DNA of 36,400 bases, taken from positions 1-36,400 of the forward strand of contig CAKSRC010000011.1 of assembly GCA_934486915.1 (NCBI GenBank), given 5' to 3'. Each line of letters begins with the position of its first letter. The first letter of the stretch is position 1. The translations under genes and the position numbers were made by a program. This document shows, one piece after another, positions 7,995 through 16,279 of this stretch. The notes below the pieces were generated by a model. It saw only the letters and a list, made by a program, of their open reading frames with translations. It was not told where the DNA came from and ran no database searches. Origin of the DNA: an uncultured Eubacteriales bacterium. GTDB lineage: Bacteria > Bacillota > Clostridia > Oscillospirales > Acutalibacteraceae.

Positions 7995-9098
7995 TTAATA
8001 TAATTTATTGACACTGTTATACTTTTCTATTAAGCCTAAAACTGCACTTTCGCTTATTTTAGAACTTACAGTGTCCTTACTTTCTACGCATATAGATGAG
8101 CATATAGCCCCTGCACAAGCCATTTGTCTTGTGTTGTACCCTTGATCATAACTCCACGCAAGGGCAGCCATAAAGCAATCACCTGCGCCGGTTGCATTTA
8201 CTACTCTTGCAGGGATGGGGGGTAAAAGAATGCCGGAAGTTTTATCCGCACAAAATACCCCTTTATCTCCCAAGGAAATAAATACCTTTTTAATTCCAAA
8301 GGATAGAAGTTTTTCGGCAGCTCTTTTTAGGGAAGATTCATCTACTATTCTTATGCCTGTTAAAAATTCGGCCTCAATTTTATTTGGTTTGAGGGTGTGA
8401 ATCTTATTTAGAATATTTACTATTTTTTTGGATTTGGTAGCGGATACGGTATCTATAAACAATGGTACGGTTATATTGTTAGCAATAAATTCAATTGTCT
8501 TTTGTGGTAAATTAGTATCCATTACGCAAATGTTTGAGCGGTTTATAACATCCAGTTTAGAAGACATAAATAATGGGGTAACACTTTCATATATTTCCAT
8601 ATCTGAAATAGCAATCTCCATGTCTCTATCTTCATTACCAATTGATAGATAAGTAGAAGTAGATCCACCAATGACAGTCAATGAATTTATGATATCTATA
8701 GAGAGATCTCGACAATTTCTTTTAATTTCAGAGGCAGAATTATCTTCGCCAAAAGCTGTGATAAGTTTCACATTTTTTCCTAGAAGTTTTAAGCAATGAG
8801 CTATATTTCTTCCAACACCGCCATAGCAATAGTTTACCTTGCCAACATTTGAGTCTTTAGGAATAAGTTGGTTATTTGGGTAGCCAAATATATCCAAGTT
8901 TACTCCGCCTATGACGCAAATATATGGATCTTTACTGATTATATACCCTTTGCCCTGTATTAACCCTTTTTTCATAAGATTTGAAATATGAACACCAACA
9001 GATGATCGAGTAATATTAGCCCTCTTTGCAAGTTCTTGCTGAGAAATCAATGGGTTTTCCTCTATCCATGATAGGATCTCTTCTTCTCTTTTAGTCAT
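7995..9098 (-). CDS. psuK: Pseudouridine kinase (PfkB family) with N-terminal helix-turn-helix
   Basis: A 367-residue protein in two parts. Residues 1-55 form a winged helix-turn-helix (ILSWIEENPLISQQELAKRA, then SSVGVHISNLMKKGLIQGKG). Residues 60-360 form a PfkB sugar kinase with a GGVNLDIFG opening, GGVGRNIAHCLKLLG, and the catalytic NATGAGDCF motif near residue 310. Placement directly before psuG supports pseudouridine as substrate. The DNA-binding domain suggests that the enzyme also regulates its own operon. Such HTH-PfkB fusions are known in Firmicutes; the regulatory role here is inference. Confidence 0.9.
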   Translation of the reverse strand: MTKREEEILSWIEENPLISQQELAKRANITRSSVGVHISNLMKKGLIQGKGYIISKDPYICVIGGVNLDIFGYPNNQLIPKDSNVGKVNYCYGGVGRNIAHCLKLLGKNVKLITAFGEDNSASEIKRNCRDLSIDIINSLTVIGGSTSTYLSIGNEDRDMEIAISDMEIYESVTPLFMSSKLDVINRSNICVMDTNLPQKTIEFIANNITVPLFIDTVSATKSKKIVNILNKIHTLKPNKIEAEFLTGIRIVDESSLKRAAEKLLSFGIKKVFISLGDKGVFCADKTSGILLPPIPARVVNATGAGDCFMAALAWSYDQGYNTRQMACAGAICSSICVESKDTVSSKISESAVLGLIEKYNSVNKLY

Positions 9099-9115
9099 AA
9101 ATTCACCGGCCCTTT

Positions 9116-9133
9116 AAATAAATGTTTATTTGA
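9116..9133. promoter_or_regulatory. Possible operator upstream of psuK-psuG
   Basis: AAATAAA and TTTATTT form an inverted repeat with a two-base centre between the promoter and the psuK start codon. It could bind the HTH domain of PsuK, but the AT-rich context makes chance symmetry possible. Confidence 0.3.
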
Positions 9134-9149
9134 TTAATTATCTGTTTAT

Positions 9150-9177
9150 ATCATAACATATATAATTAAAAAGTCAA
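9150..9177 (-). promoter_or_regulatory. Promoter of the psuK-psuG operon
   Basis: On the minus strand TTGACT (9172-9177), a 16-base spacer and TATGAT (9150-9155). About 50 bases separate it from the psuK start codon. Confidence 0.65.
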
Positions 9178-9324
9178 GGGGTAATATATGTTATATTATT
9201 ATGGGGTGTGTCTTTTTTATTATTTTATCATTTTTGTATTAATAGATACATATAAAAATGACCTCTAATAGAATGAAATATTTACAAGGGTTGTCTATAT
9301 ATATTATATTTAAATATTTGGTGC

Positions 9325-9353
9325 TTGAAAATAGGGATTTATTGTGATAAAAT
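9325..9353 (+). promoter_or_regulatory. Promoter of the LCP gene
   Basis: TTGAAA, a 17-base spacer and TAAAAT predict a start near 9360. The -35 element lies inside a ten-base repeat, GTGCTTGAAA, whose second copy begins 40 bases downstream at 9361. The rest of the 9178-9416 spacer is AT-rich with no gene that I can see. Confidence 0.6.
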
Positions 9354-9394
9354 TCAATAAGTGCTTGAAATTATAAAAGAAAGGGGTAGCAGTA

Positions 9395-9424
9395 TTGAAC
9401 TGCATGAACAAAGTTTATGGATAA
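9395..9424 (+). CDS. Possible nine-codon leader peptide before the LCP gene
   Basis: A TTG start at 9395 follows the only strong ribosome binding site in this leader (AAAGGGG, 9380-9386) at good spacing. The frame reads nine codons and stops at TAA 9422-9424, overlapping the LCP start ATG at 9417 in another frame. The LCP ATG itself has no ribosome binding site close by. This arrangement suggests translational coupling or leader control; it may also be that the distant site simply serves the LCP gene. Confidence 0.4.
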   Translation: MNCMNKVYG

Positions 9425-10427
9425 CAATACATATGAAGATATATATTCAAGCTCTTCACGTGGTAAGAATAAACGTTATAAAGCTAGTAGCAAAAAAAAG
9501 AAGGCAGTTACTATTATTCTAATTATTTTAGGAGTAATTTTAGTTGCATACGCTGGAATGTATCTTTATGTAAACAGTACACTTAATAAAGTTGAAAGAA
9601 TTGATTTAGGAGAGGATTTGGGAATAGCTCAAGATGAGCGTTTTAGTAAGGATGTTATCAATATAGCATTTTATGGGTTAGATACAAGATACGAGGATGA
9701 TGGTGGAAGAACTGACTCCATAATGATAGCTACTATTGATAAGGTTCATAATAAAATAAAATTGACGTCTATTGCTAGGGATACATATGTATCAATAGAT
9801 GGCAGAGGTAAAGACAAAATAAACCATGCATGGGCATTTGGAAAAGCTCCATTAGCAGTTAAGACCTTGAACCAAAATTTCGATTTGGATATAACTGATT
9901 TTATATGTTTGAATTTCTATCAATTTGCCAATATTATCGATTATTTAGGTGGAGTTACACTTGATGTAAGTGATGCTGAGGTAGAATTTATTAATAATAA
10001 TATGCATGAAACCAATAATATGGGGATTATAGGTCAGCCCTTAACACATTCTGGGGTTCAAGTTCTTTCAGGTGCTCAAGCTCTTGCATATTCAAGGGAC
10101 AGATATACATCAAACGGAGATGTTGGAAGAGGCAATCACCAAAGAAAGGTTGTTGAGGCAGCTATAACACAAGCGGGGGGAATGAGTAAGACAAAATACC
10201 CGGAACTTATCAATACGGTGCTTTCTAATTGCACTACATCTCTTGATAATAATGAGATGCTTAATATAAGTACTTGGGCAGTGGTAAATTCTCCGTTAAT
10301 TGAGGATTATAATCTTCCAAATGAAAATTGTAATGCACAAGGGCAAATGATAAATGGCATTTGGTATTATGTTTACGATCTTAATAATGCAACAAGATTA
10401 TTGAAGGACTTTATATACGAAAATTAA
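9417..10427 (+). CDS. LytR-CpsA-Psr (LCP) family cell-wall glycopolymer ligase
   Basis: LCP enzymes attach teichoic acids or other glycopolymers to peptidoglycan at the outer face of the membrane. The 336-residue protein has a basic cytoplasmic N-terminus, one transmembrane helix at about residues 30-52, and an LCP domain. Motifs include the RTDSIM segment, TSIARDTYVSI with the catalytic-site arginine, and the C-terminal ALAYSRDRYTS then GRGNHQRKV. An upstream in-frame stop at 9405-9407 rules out an earlier start, so ATG 9417 is the only reasonable one even though its ribosome binding site is about 30 bases away. The paralogue (TagT/U/V-like or CpsA-like) cannot be decided. Confidence 0.92.
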   Translation: MDNNTYEDIYSSSSRGKNKRYKASSKKKKAVTIILIILGVILVAYAGMYLYVNSTLNKVERIDLGEDLGIAQDERFSKDVINIAFYGLDTRYEDDGGRTDSIMIATIDKVHNKIKLTSIARDTYVSIDGRGKDKINHAWAFGKAPLAVKTLNQNFDLDITDFICLNFYQFANIIDYLGGVTLDVSDAEVEFINNNMHETNNMGIIGQPLTHSGVQVLSGAQALAYSRDRYTSNGDVGRGNHQRKVVEAAITQAGGMSKTKYPELINTVLSNCTTSLDNNEMLNISTWAVVNSPLIEDYNLPNENCNAQGQMINGIWYYVYDLNNATRLLKDFIYEN

Positions 10428-10447
10428 AGTTATTATAAATTAATGTT

Positions 10448-10487
10448 AGTGAACCTTATAAGACAATCTATAAGGTCCACTTTTTTA
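10448..10487 (+). terminator. Intrinsic terminator of the LCP gene
   Basis: GTGAACCTTATA pairs with TATAAGGTCCAC (one mismatch) and is followed by TTTTTTATTTT. Confidence 0.8.
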
Positions 10488-10606
10488 TTTTATAATTATT
10501 AAAATAGGCTATTTAAGACGAATTAGAGATTAATGTTTATATATTAATTAAGGCTAAATAGATCTATATCAAGCAAAATAAACGATTAATCATTGTATTA
10601 ATTAAA

Positions 10607-10646
10607 ATGGAAATAGAGATCTTGGACATAATTCAAGATCTCTATT
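10607..10646 (-). terminator. Hairpin after the ftsEX-S41 operon
   Basis: A 13-bp stem (AATAGAGATCTTG with CAAGATCTCTATT) lies ten bases beyond the stop of the S41 gene. The following minus-strand tract is only moderately T-rich. Confidence 0.65.
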
Positions 10647-10655
10647 ACTGTGTTT

Positions 10656-11996
10656 TTATTCCTGATTTTCTGCTGCCTCATTTTCTGATAGAAGATTTTC
10701 TGCTGCAGTTTCTTCGGCCTTGGCAAGTTTCTGCATTTCTAAAAACTTAGAATATGTAATTCCGCCTAAGGACTCGATGGCAGACTGAAGTTGATCATCA
10801 TCATTATCAGAAAGGTTATATCTATCTAAAAGATCTCTTTTTTCGTTAGATAGTTCCACTCCCTTATTGGGCGATACACCATGATTAGTGATAATATTAC
10901 CTGATTTGGTGGTATAGTTAGATACTGATATAATAATAGCAGATCCGTCTGATAGTGGATATGCTTTTTTCATAGTTGCATTACCATCGGTGGTTTGACC
11001 TATAACTTCACCCTTTTCAAAGTCCTTAATAGCGGAGGCGATTAACTCTCCAGCTCCACTTGTGCCGCTATTAATCAAAACAACTATAGGATCTTGAAAT
11101 TCTGATGAATTAGAGCTATAGAGCACTTCGCTTTTACCATTTTTATCGACAGAGTTGATTAAAGTACCTTCAGGGAGAATTTTATCTAAAATTTTAGCAG
11201 CATATAAAGCCTCTTCACCCTTACAGTTTCTTAAATCAAGGATAAACTTTTCAGCTGAATTTGCTTTAAGTTCAGATACAGCCAAATCGAATGCGTTTAT
11301 ACTGTCTGCTGAAAGTTCTGATATTGTAATTTTACCTATGTTATTATTTTCAAGCATTTTATACGTTAGAGGCTTTTTATAATAACTTTCATATGTTACA
11401 CTGACCTTTTTTGTCTCACTATACGGCGGGTCGGGCAAAGTACGAATGAATTCGATGTCGACGGTTTCTCCTATTGCCCTGTTTAGTATTATCATGGCCT
11501 TATCATAACCAATGTCTCTTACACTTTGAGAGGCGATAGATGTTATAATATCACCTTTTCGTATGTCTGCTTTTTGGGCCGGAGAACCTTCAACTACATC
11601 AGTAACTTCTATATTGGAATCCTTAGTTTTAATTGATTTTATTCCTAAATCTGTATACTTGCTTGATTGAAGTTCAGAGTAGCTTTTATACTCATCCGCA
11701 TTAAGATATAGAGTATAATATTCATCAAGACTTGATATATAACCTGAGGACAAACCATCTTTTAGCTTATCTTCATCTATTTGGCCAACATAGTTTTGCC
11801 TAACGATTTGGTCAACCTCACTAAGTTGTGCATACATAGATTGCCTTTCGTTAACTTCAGTCAAAACTTTGTTAAACTTATTCATAGCAGTTTTATATCC
11901 TACAGCATAAGTGATTGCGATAATTATTGCAGTTATTGAGATTGAAACACATATAATAAATGTTTTATTTTTAAAAAAAGTAGAATTTATTTTCAT
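10656..11996 (-). CDS. S41-family PDZ protein, probably catalytically dead
   Basis: A 446-residue protein with an N-terminal membrane anchor (residues 12-32), a PDZ domain near residues 110-190 (GSPAQKADIRKGDIITSI) and an S41 C-terminal-processing-peptidase domain. The family is normally a Ser/Lys protease. Here the active-site stretch reads NSGTSGAGELIASAIKD, so the serine position is Gly314. The lysine of the usual FGKG motif falls on Asn339. The 25-residue spacing between the two matches the Ser430-Lys455 dyad of E. coli Prc. The aspartate (Asp325) is kept. I chose ATG 11996; TTG 12005 is an alternative. It is the last gene of an ftsE-ftsX-M23 operon, so a scaffold role in cell-wall cleavage is possible. 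Confidence 0.88.
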   Translation of the reverse strand: MKINSTFFKNKTFIICVSISITAIIIAITYAVGYKTAMNKFNKVLTEVNERQSMYAQLSEVDQIVRQNYVGQIDEDKLKDGLSSGYISSLDEYYTLYLNADEYKSYSELQSSKYTDLGIKSIKTKDSNIEVTDVVEGSPAQKADIRKGDIITSIASQSVRDIGYDKAMIILNRAIGETVDIEFIRTLPDPPYSETKKVSVTYESYYKKPLTYKMLENNNIGKITISELSADSINAFDLAVSELKANSAEKFILDLRNCKGEEALYAAKILDKILPEGTLINSVDKNGKSEVLYSSNSSEFQDPIVVLINSGTSGAGELIASAIKDFEKGEVIGQTTDGNATMKKAYPLSDGSAIIISVSNYTTKSGNIITNHGVSPNKGVELSNEKRDLLDRYNLSDNDDDQLQSAIESLGGITYSKFLEMQKLAKAEETAAENLLSENEAAENQE

Positions 11997-12028
11997 TGAG
12001 ATCAAACATCCTGCCTTTTATTATATTT

Positions 12029-13315
12029 TTAATATTCATCCATTGGGTTATATTTTATACCGTTTAACCTTGTTTCAAAATGTAGATGTGGTCCCGTTGA
12101 ATAACCGGTATTACCAACATACCCAACAGTTTGCCCCTTTGCGACATATTGACCACATGAAACTGCAACTGCACTCATATGTGCATAAAGAGTTGATTTG
12201 CCATTGCCATGATCAATTACAACATAATTTCCATATCCGCCGCCGTATCCGTCTTTGCAGCAAAAGATAACTGTTCCACTGTCCGCAGCCACAACATTTG
12301 CTCCGTATATTCCAGACCCTGCTATATCTATTGCCCTATGCATACTCCTTCGATCTATGGTGTCATAATAATCAGAAGAAATATATGTAAATCCAGGGAC
12401 CGGCCAAGCATAGTTACTGCTTGCGGGTGTATTTATATCTGCCGATGATGAACTATTATTGTTATTAATATTGTCATTTACGTTGTTATTACTATTATCT
12501 TCGTCATTGACTATATTGTTTTGTCTTTCTCGCTCGAGTCGTTCTCTTTCAAGCCTTTCCTGTTCAAGCCTTGCTTGCTCCTGGTAGTAAGCCTCGATTT
12601 CATTATTAATTTTTTGAGTTTCTTCATCATTTTCATCGATTTTATTTTTTACATTAACTTCTTCTTGCTCGAGTTCGGATATGACCTGCTCAATATCATG
12701 GGAAAGCGCTTGCAAATCGTTTTGTTTTTCGTCTAAAAGTTTTTTTTCATTAGCGACTTGTGCTTTGTTGTCTTCTATGATTTGCTTGCTCTCTTTTACT
12801 TCTTCCACTTCTTTTTGAAGGTTATTTATAAGGGCATTATCATGTTCACTAAGCCTTTGTATAATTTCTGCTTTGTCTAGAAAATCTGAAAAGTTCTTTG
12901 CACCTAATACTATTTCTAGGTTAGATGTTTCACCGGCCATATAAATAGATTTTAGCCTTTGTCTTAATTTTTTATAATTTTTTTCGATATCTTGATTAAC
13001 AGTCTCTATCATTTGCTCTTTTTCGGCAATTTGAGCATCGAGCAACGAAATTTTAGAATTTATAACCTCTATTTCGGAACGCACAACACTTATGTCTTCA
13101 TCTAAAGTGTTTTTATATTCCTGCTTTTTCTCTACATCGTCCTTTAGGTCCGAAAGTTTGGACTCAAGGGCTGAATTTTCTTCTTCAAGAAGTTGTTTTT
13201 TGTTTTGATTTTCGCTTAAAGTTTCTGCAAATGTGTTGGGAGCGGATACAGTAAACAGCATAATCAAAGAAAGCATAATACTTAGTATTTTCTTACTTGA
13301 GTTTTTAGATTCCAA
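12029..13315 (-). CDS. Secreted coiled-coil M23 peptidoglycan hydrolase (EnvC/CwlO-like partner of FtsEX)
   Basis: A 428-residue protein with a signal peptide (about residues 1-31, ending in NTFA), a long coiled coil (about 32-260), an Asn/Ser-rich linker (about 265-300) and a C-terminal LytM/M23 domain. The zinc ligands look complete: HxxxD in HRAID, the YAH histidine, and HLH in GPHLHFE. It is therefore probably active, unlike E. coli EnvC, whose domain is degenerate. The start is TTG 13315 after GGAGGAGGAG, overlapping the end of ftsX by 11 bases. The coiled coil plus the FtsEX neighbours suggest that FtsEX ATP hydrolysis controls its activity at division or spore septation. Confidence 0.92.
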   Translation of the reverse strand: MESKNSSKKILSIMLSLIMLFTVSAPNTFAETLSENQNKKQLLEEENSALESKLSDLKDDVEKKQEYKNTLDEDISVVRSEIEVINSKISLLDAQIAEKEQMIETVNQDIEKNYKKLRQRLKSIYMAGETSNLEIVLGAKNFSDFLDKAEIIQRLSEHDNALINNLQKEVEEVKESKQIIEDNKAQVANEKKLLDEKQNDLQALSHDIEQVISELEQEEVNVKNKIDENDEETQKINNEIEAYYQEQARLEQERLERERLERERQNNIVNDEDNSNNNVNDNINNNNSSSSADINTPASSNYAWPVPGFTYISSDYYDTIDRRSMHRAIDIAGSGIYGANVVAADSGTVIFCCKDGYGGGYGNYVVIDHGNGKSTLYAHMSAVAVSCGQYVAKGQTVGYVGNTGYSTGPHLHFETRLNGIKYNPMDEY

Positions 13316-14210
13316 TGATATCTCCTCCTCCTTTTTTCAAGTATTTTCTTATTGAGATAGATCCGCCTATTATACCAAATAAAATCCCTGCGGATAAAAA
13401 TGTAGTTAATATAGGCATGACTAAGGCGCTGAATTTGATTGCAACAAATGGAACGATCTGATTTACTGATGATATTATTATTTGATACATAAGGCTTAGT
13501 CCACCTGTGGCAAGTAGGGCAGATAAAATACCAATTGCAATACCTTCAACTAAAAAAGGTATTTGTATAAATAAATCGGTAGCCCCAACGGATTTCATTA
13601 TGCTTATTTCAAGGCGCCGGCTATACATTGTAATGCTTATCGTATTTGAAATGATAAATAATGAAACCGCGCTTAATACGATTAATATCCAAACACCTAT
13701 TGTAGCAACTAAATGGTTAAGACTTGTAAGCTTTTGGGCGATATCTCTTCGATCACTTATTGAAGAGATTCCGGGTAAACTTTCGATTTGATTTACAGTA
13801 TCATCATATAATGACAAATCTTCCATAGAAACGTGAAATGCATCGGGAAGTGGATTATCTTCACCTTGCAAATCTTCAAAAAGATCTTCTCCCAAAACTT
13901 CTTGGTATTTTTCCATAGCCTCGGTCTTTGAGTAGAATTCACATGAACTTACATTAGGAATATCCCTTATTTGGCTACCTAAGTTTACAGCTTCTTGATT
14001 GGATAAGTTTGTGTCTAAGTACACAGTGATATTATTTTGTTTTTCAACAGCATCCAAAGCGGATGAGATGTTTAATGAGAACAGCATAGCACCGCCTGTA
14101 AGCAGTAAACAAAAGAGTAAAACACATATAGATGCAAATGACATAATTCTATTATTCCAAATATTTTTTATGCCCTCTTTAAAGAGATATTTGACAGATT
14201 GAGCATTCAT
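13305..14210 (-). CDS. ftsX: Cell division ABC transporter-like permease FtsX
   Basis: A 301-residue membrane protein with the FtsX topology: one N-terminal transmembrane helix near residues 22-46, an extracytoplasmic domain (about 50-165), and three C-terminal helices. FtsX does not transport; with FtsE it relays ATP hydrolysis to peptidoglycan hydrolases outside the cell. The motif SIMKSVGATDLFIQIPFLVEG is typical. AAGGAGG precedes ATG 14210, which overlaps the ftsE stop by one base (TAATG). Confidence 0.95.
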   Translation of the reverse strand: MNAQSVKYLFKEGIKNIWNNRIMSFASICVLLFCLLLTGGAMLFSLNISSALDAVEKQNNITVYLDTNLSNQEAVNLGSQIRDIPNVSSCEFYSKTEAMEKYQEVLGEDLFEDLQGEDNPLPDAFHVSMEDLSLYDDTVNQIESLPGISSISDRRDIAQKLTSLNHLVATIGVWILIVLSAVSLFIISNTISITMYSRRLEISIMKSVGATDLFIQIPFLVEGIAIGILSALLATGGLSLMYQIIISSVNQIVPFVAIKFSALVMPILTTFLSAGILFGIIGGSISIRKYLKKGGGDIIGI

Positions 14211-14887
14211 TACTGAACCTCCTTAGGGCGTTGATCTTTAACGATTTTGCCATTAGAAATTTCGATTACCCTTTTAGAAAATTTATTCACTAGCTCTTGC
14301 TCATGGGTTACCATTAGTATAGTAGTGCCGCACTTATTTATTTGATCAAGAAGATCTACAATTTCATATGAAAGGGCAGGGTCTATGTTGCCTGTTGGCT
14401 CATCAGCGATTATTAAAGCAGGGTTGTTTACAAGGGCCCTTGCAAGCCCTACTCTTTGCTGTTCTCCTCCGGAAAGCTCTGAAGGATATGATTGGGATTT
14501 GTTTGATAAATTAACTAAATCCAATATATAGGGAACCCTTCGTTTTATTTCTGAATTTCTGGCTCCTATAGCTCTCATAGCAAATGCAACATTATCATAT
14601 ACATTCATTTTCTCAATAAGCCTGAAGTCTTGAAATACTATTCCCATTGTCCTTCGTAAATATGGTATTTCTTTGCGTTTTAGAGTGGAGAGTTTTCTGC
14701 CATTGACAGTTATTTCACCGCTACTTGCTGATTCTTCCTTTATTATTAACTTTAAAAACGTACTTTTTCCTGCACCTGAAGAACCTACAATAAAGACAAA
14801 TTCACCTTTATCGATTTTTAGGCTGATATCTTCAAGTGCAATAGTTCCATTTTCATAATGTTTAGATACCTTATCAAATTCTATCAT
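14210..14887 (-). CDS. ftsE: Cell division ATP-binding protein FtsE
   Basis: A 225-residue ABC ATPase with every motif intact: Walker A GSSGAGKST near residue 36, Q-loop FQDFRLI, signature LSGGEQQR near residue 140, Walker B LIIADEPTG, and the switch histidine in VTHEQEL. It pairs with FtsX, whose gene overlaps its stop. Together with the M23 hydrolase and the S41 protein downstream it forms a cell-wall cleavage operon. A weak AAGG ribosome binding site lies ten bases before ATG 14887. Confidence 0.96.
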   Translation of the reverse strand: MIEFDKVSKHYENGTIALEDISLKIDKGEFVFIVGSSGAGKSTFLKLIIKEESASSGEITVNGRKLSTLKRKEIPYLRRTMGIVFQDFRLIEKMNVYDNVAFAMRAIGARNSEIKRRVPYILDLVNLSNKSQSYPSELSGGEQQRVGLARALVNNPALIIADEPTGNIDPALSYEIVDLLDQINKCGTTILMVTHEQELVNKFSKRVIEISNGKIVKDQRPKEVQ

Positions 14888-14937
14888 TATAAAAATACCT
14901 TCCTTTAATTGCCTTTATTCCCTAGTCTAACTCATTA

Positions 14938-14967
14938 AGGCTATTAAAAATATATTTTTAATAGCCT
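14938..14967. repeat. Perfect 30-bp palindrome between the CdaR-type gene and ftsE
   Basis: The sequence from AGGCTATTAAAAA to its exact complement TTTTTAATAGCCT has no mismatch and no loop bases. On the minus strand no T-run follows it; on the plus strand GCTTTTTATT follows. It may be a terminator or a protein-binding site. Confidence 0.5.
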
Positions 14968-14975
14968 GCTTTTTA

Positions 14976-16061
14976 TTAATATCTTGATGGTGTTGCTGAT
15001 AAGTATTTTTTAACCATTAGAGCTACCTTAAACACAATAGCATCATCGAATTCTCTTAAATCAAGACCTGTAAGTTTTTTGATTTTTTCCAGCCTATACA
15101 CAAGAGTATTTCTATGGATAAATAGTCTTCTTGAAGCTTCTGAAACATTAAGATTATTTTCAAAGAATTTTAGTATAGTAAATAATGTTTCTTGGTCTAA
15201 GGTTTCTATTGATCCGCTTTGGAATACTTCCCTTAGGAACATTTCACAAAGTGTTATAGGCAATTGATAAATTAGTCTTGCAATACCTAAATGGGTATAT
15301 GTCATGATTTTTTTCTCAGATTCAAATACTTTGCCGACCTCTATAGCCATTTGAGCTTCTTTGAATGATCTTGAAATATCCTTAATTCCGGAAACTACTG
15401 TGCCGATTCCAATTACACTCTTAGTATAAAATTCAGAGGACAGCATGTCCGATATAGATTCTGCAAGATTCTCAATATCGCCAATTGTTATGCCTTCTTT
15501 TATATCCTTTACAAGTGCAACGTCATTTTCACCTATATTGATAACAAAGTCTTTTTCCTTGTCGGGGAAAAGATCTTTAATAACCTCATATGGTGATATA
15601 CTGCTGGATGACGTTATTTTGATAAATAGACATACTCTTGTCCTATCTGAATCAAATTGGAGCTCTCTGGCCTTTAGATATAAATCTCCTGGTAGAATAT
15701 TATCCAAAATGATATTCTTAACAAATCCCAAACGATTGTATTTTTCATCTCGATATTGATTAACTCCACATAAAGCGACAGACAAAAGTGAAGCATATTT
15801 TTGAGCATCTAGGTCGTTGCCGGATACAAAAACTACATATTCATATGTTGAATTAGCACCAAATGATTTATATGTATAACCATTGATAATGAAAGTAGTT
15901 GGACTACTAAAAGCATCTTTTGTAATATTCCTGTCTTTTTCTCCAATTTTTGATAATTCACTGCAAGCTATGATAGATGAGGTTTCATCTATTACACCTA
16001 TGGTACGATTTATTATAGGTTCCATTTGGTGAATCAAGCCCTGAAATAACCTGTTGGACAT
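14976..16061 (-). CDS. CdaR/PucR-type transcriptional regulator
   Basis: A 361-residue protein with an N-terminal sensor domain of the sugar-diacid recognition type (GLIHQMEPIINRTIGVIDETSSIIACS), a middle GGDEF-like region, and a C-terminal PucR helix-turn-helix (NNLNVSEASRRLFIHRNTLV then YRLEKIKKLTGLDLR). Relatives activate genes for sugar-diacid, purine or other small-molecule use, so the effector cannot be named. I chose ATG 16061, seven bases after GAGAGG. The next gene on the strand upstream encodes a MalK-like protein, a pairing that may be functional, with about 220 bases between them. Confidence 0.85.
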   Translation of the reverse strand: MSNRLFQGLIHQMEPIINRTIGVIDETSSIIACSELSKIGEKDRNITKDAFSSPTTFIINGYTYKSFGANSTYEYVVFVSGNDLDAQKYASLLSVALCGVNQYRDEKYNRLGFVKNIILDNILPGDLYLKARELQFDSDRTRVCLFIKITSSSSISPYEVIKDLFPDKEKDFVINIGENDVALVKDIKEGITIGDIENLAESISDMLSSEFYTKSVIGIGTVVSGIKDISRSFKEAQMAIEVGKVFESEKKIMTYTHLGIARLIYQLPITLCEMFLREVFQSGSIETLDQETLFTILKFFENNLNVSEASRRLFIHRNTLVYRLEKIKKLTGLDLREFDDAIVFKVALMVKKYLSATPSRY

Positions 16062-16279
16062 ATAATTACCTCTCTTTTTGTACAAAATAAATGTTAGGAC
16101 AAAACATATTTTCTATTTCATATTTAATTCCTATTAATATATCATACATAATTTTCAAAAAAACTTCAACCTTATATTTATAAAAAATATTTTTTTCGTC
16201 ATGATGTTAGTTTTTACCAATTTCGGTTTTAGTAGAATTTTACCATTTGTTTGTTAAAAGATGGGGATTTAGATTGTTA

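Noticed and set aside
12480..12600. Asn-rich and Glu/Arg repeats in the M23 protein as a mobile or phase-variable repeat
   Set aside because: The codons vary and the region fits a normal linker and coiled-coil end; no long simple-sequence tract is present.
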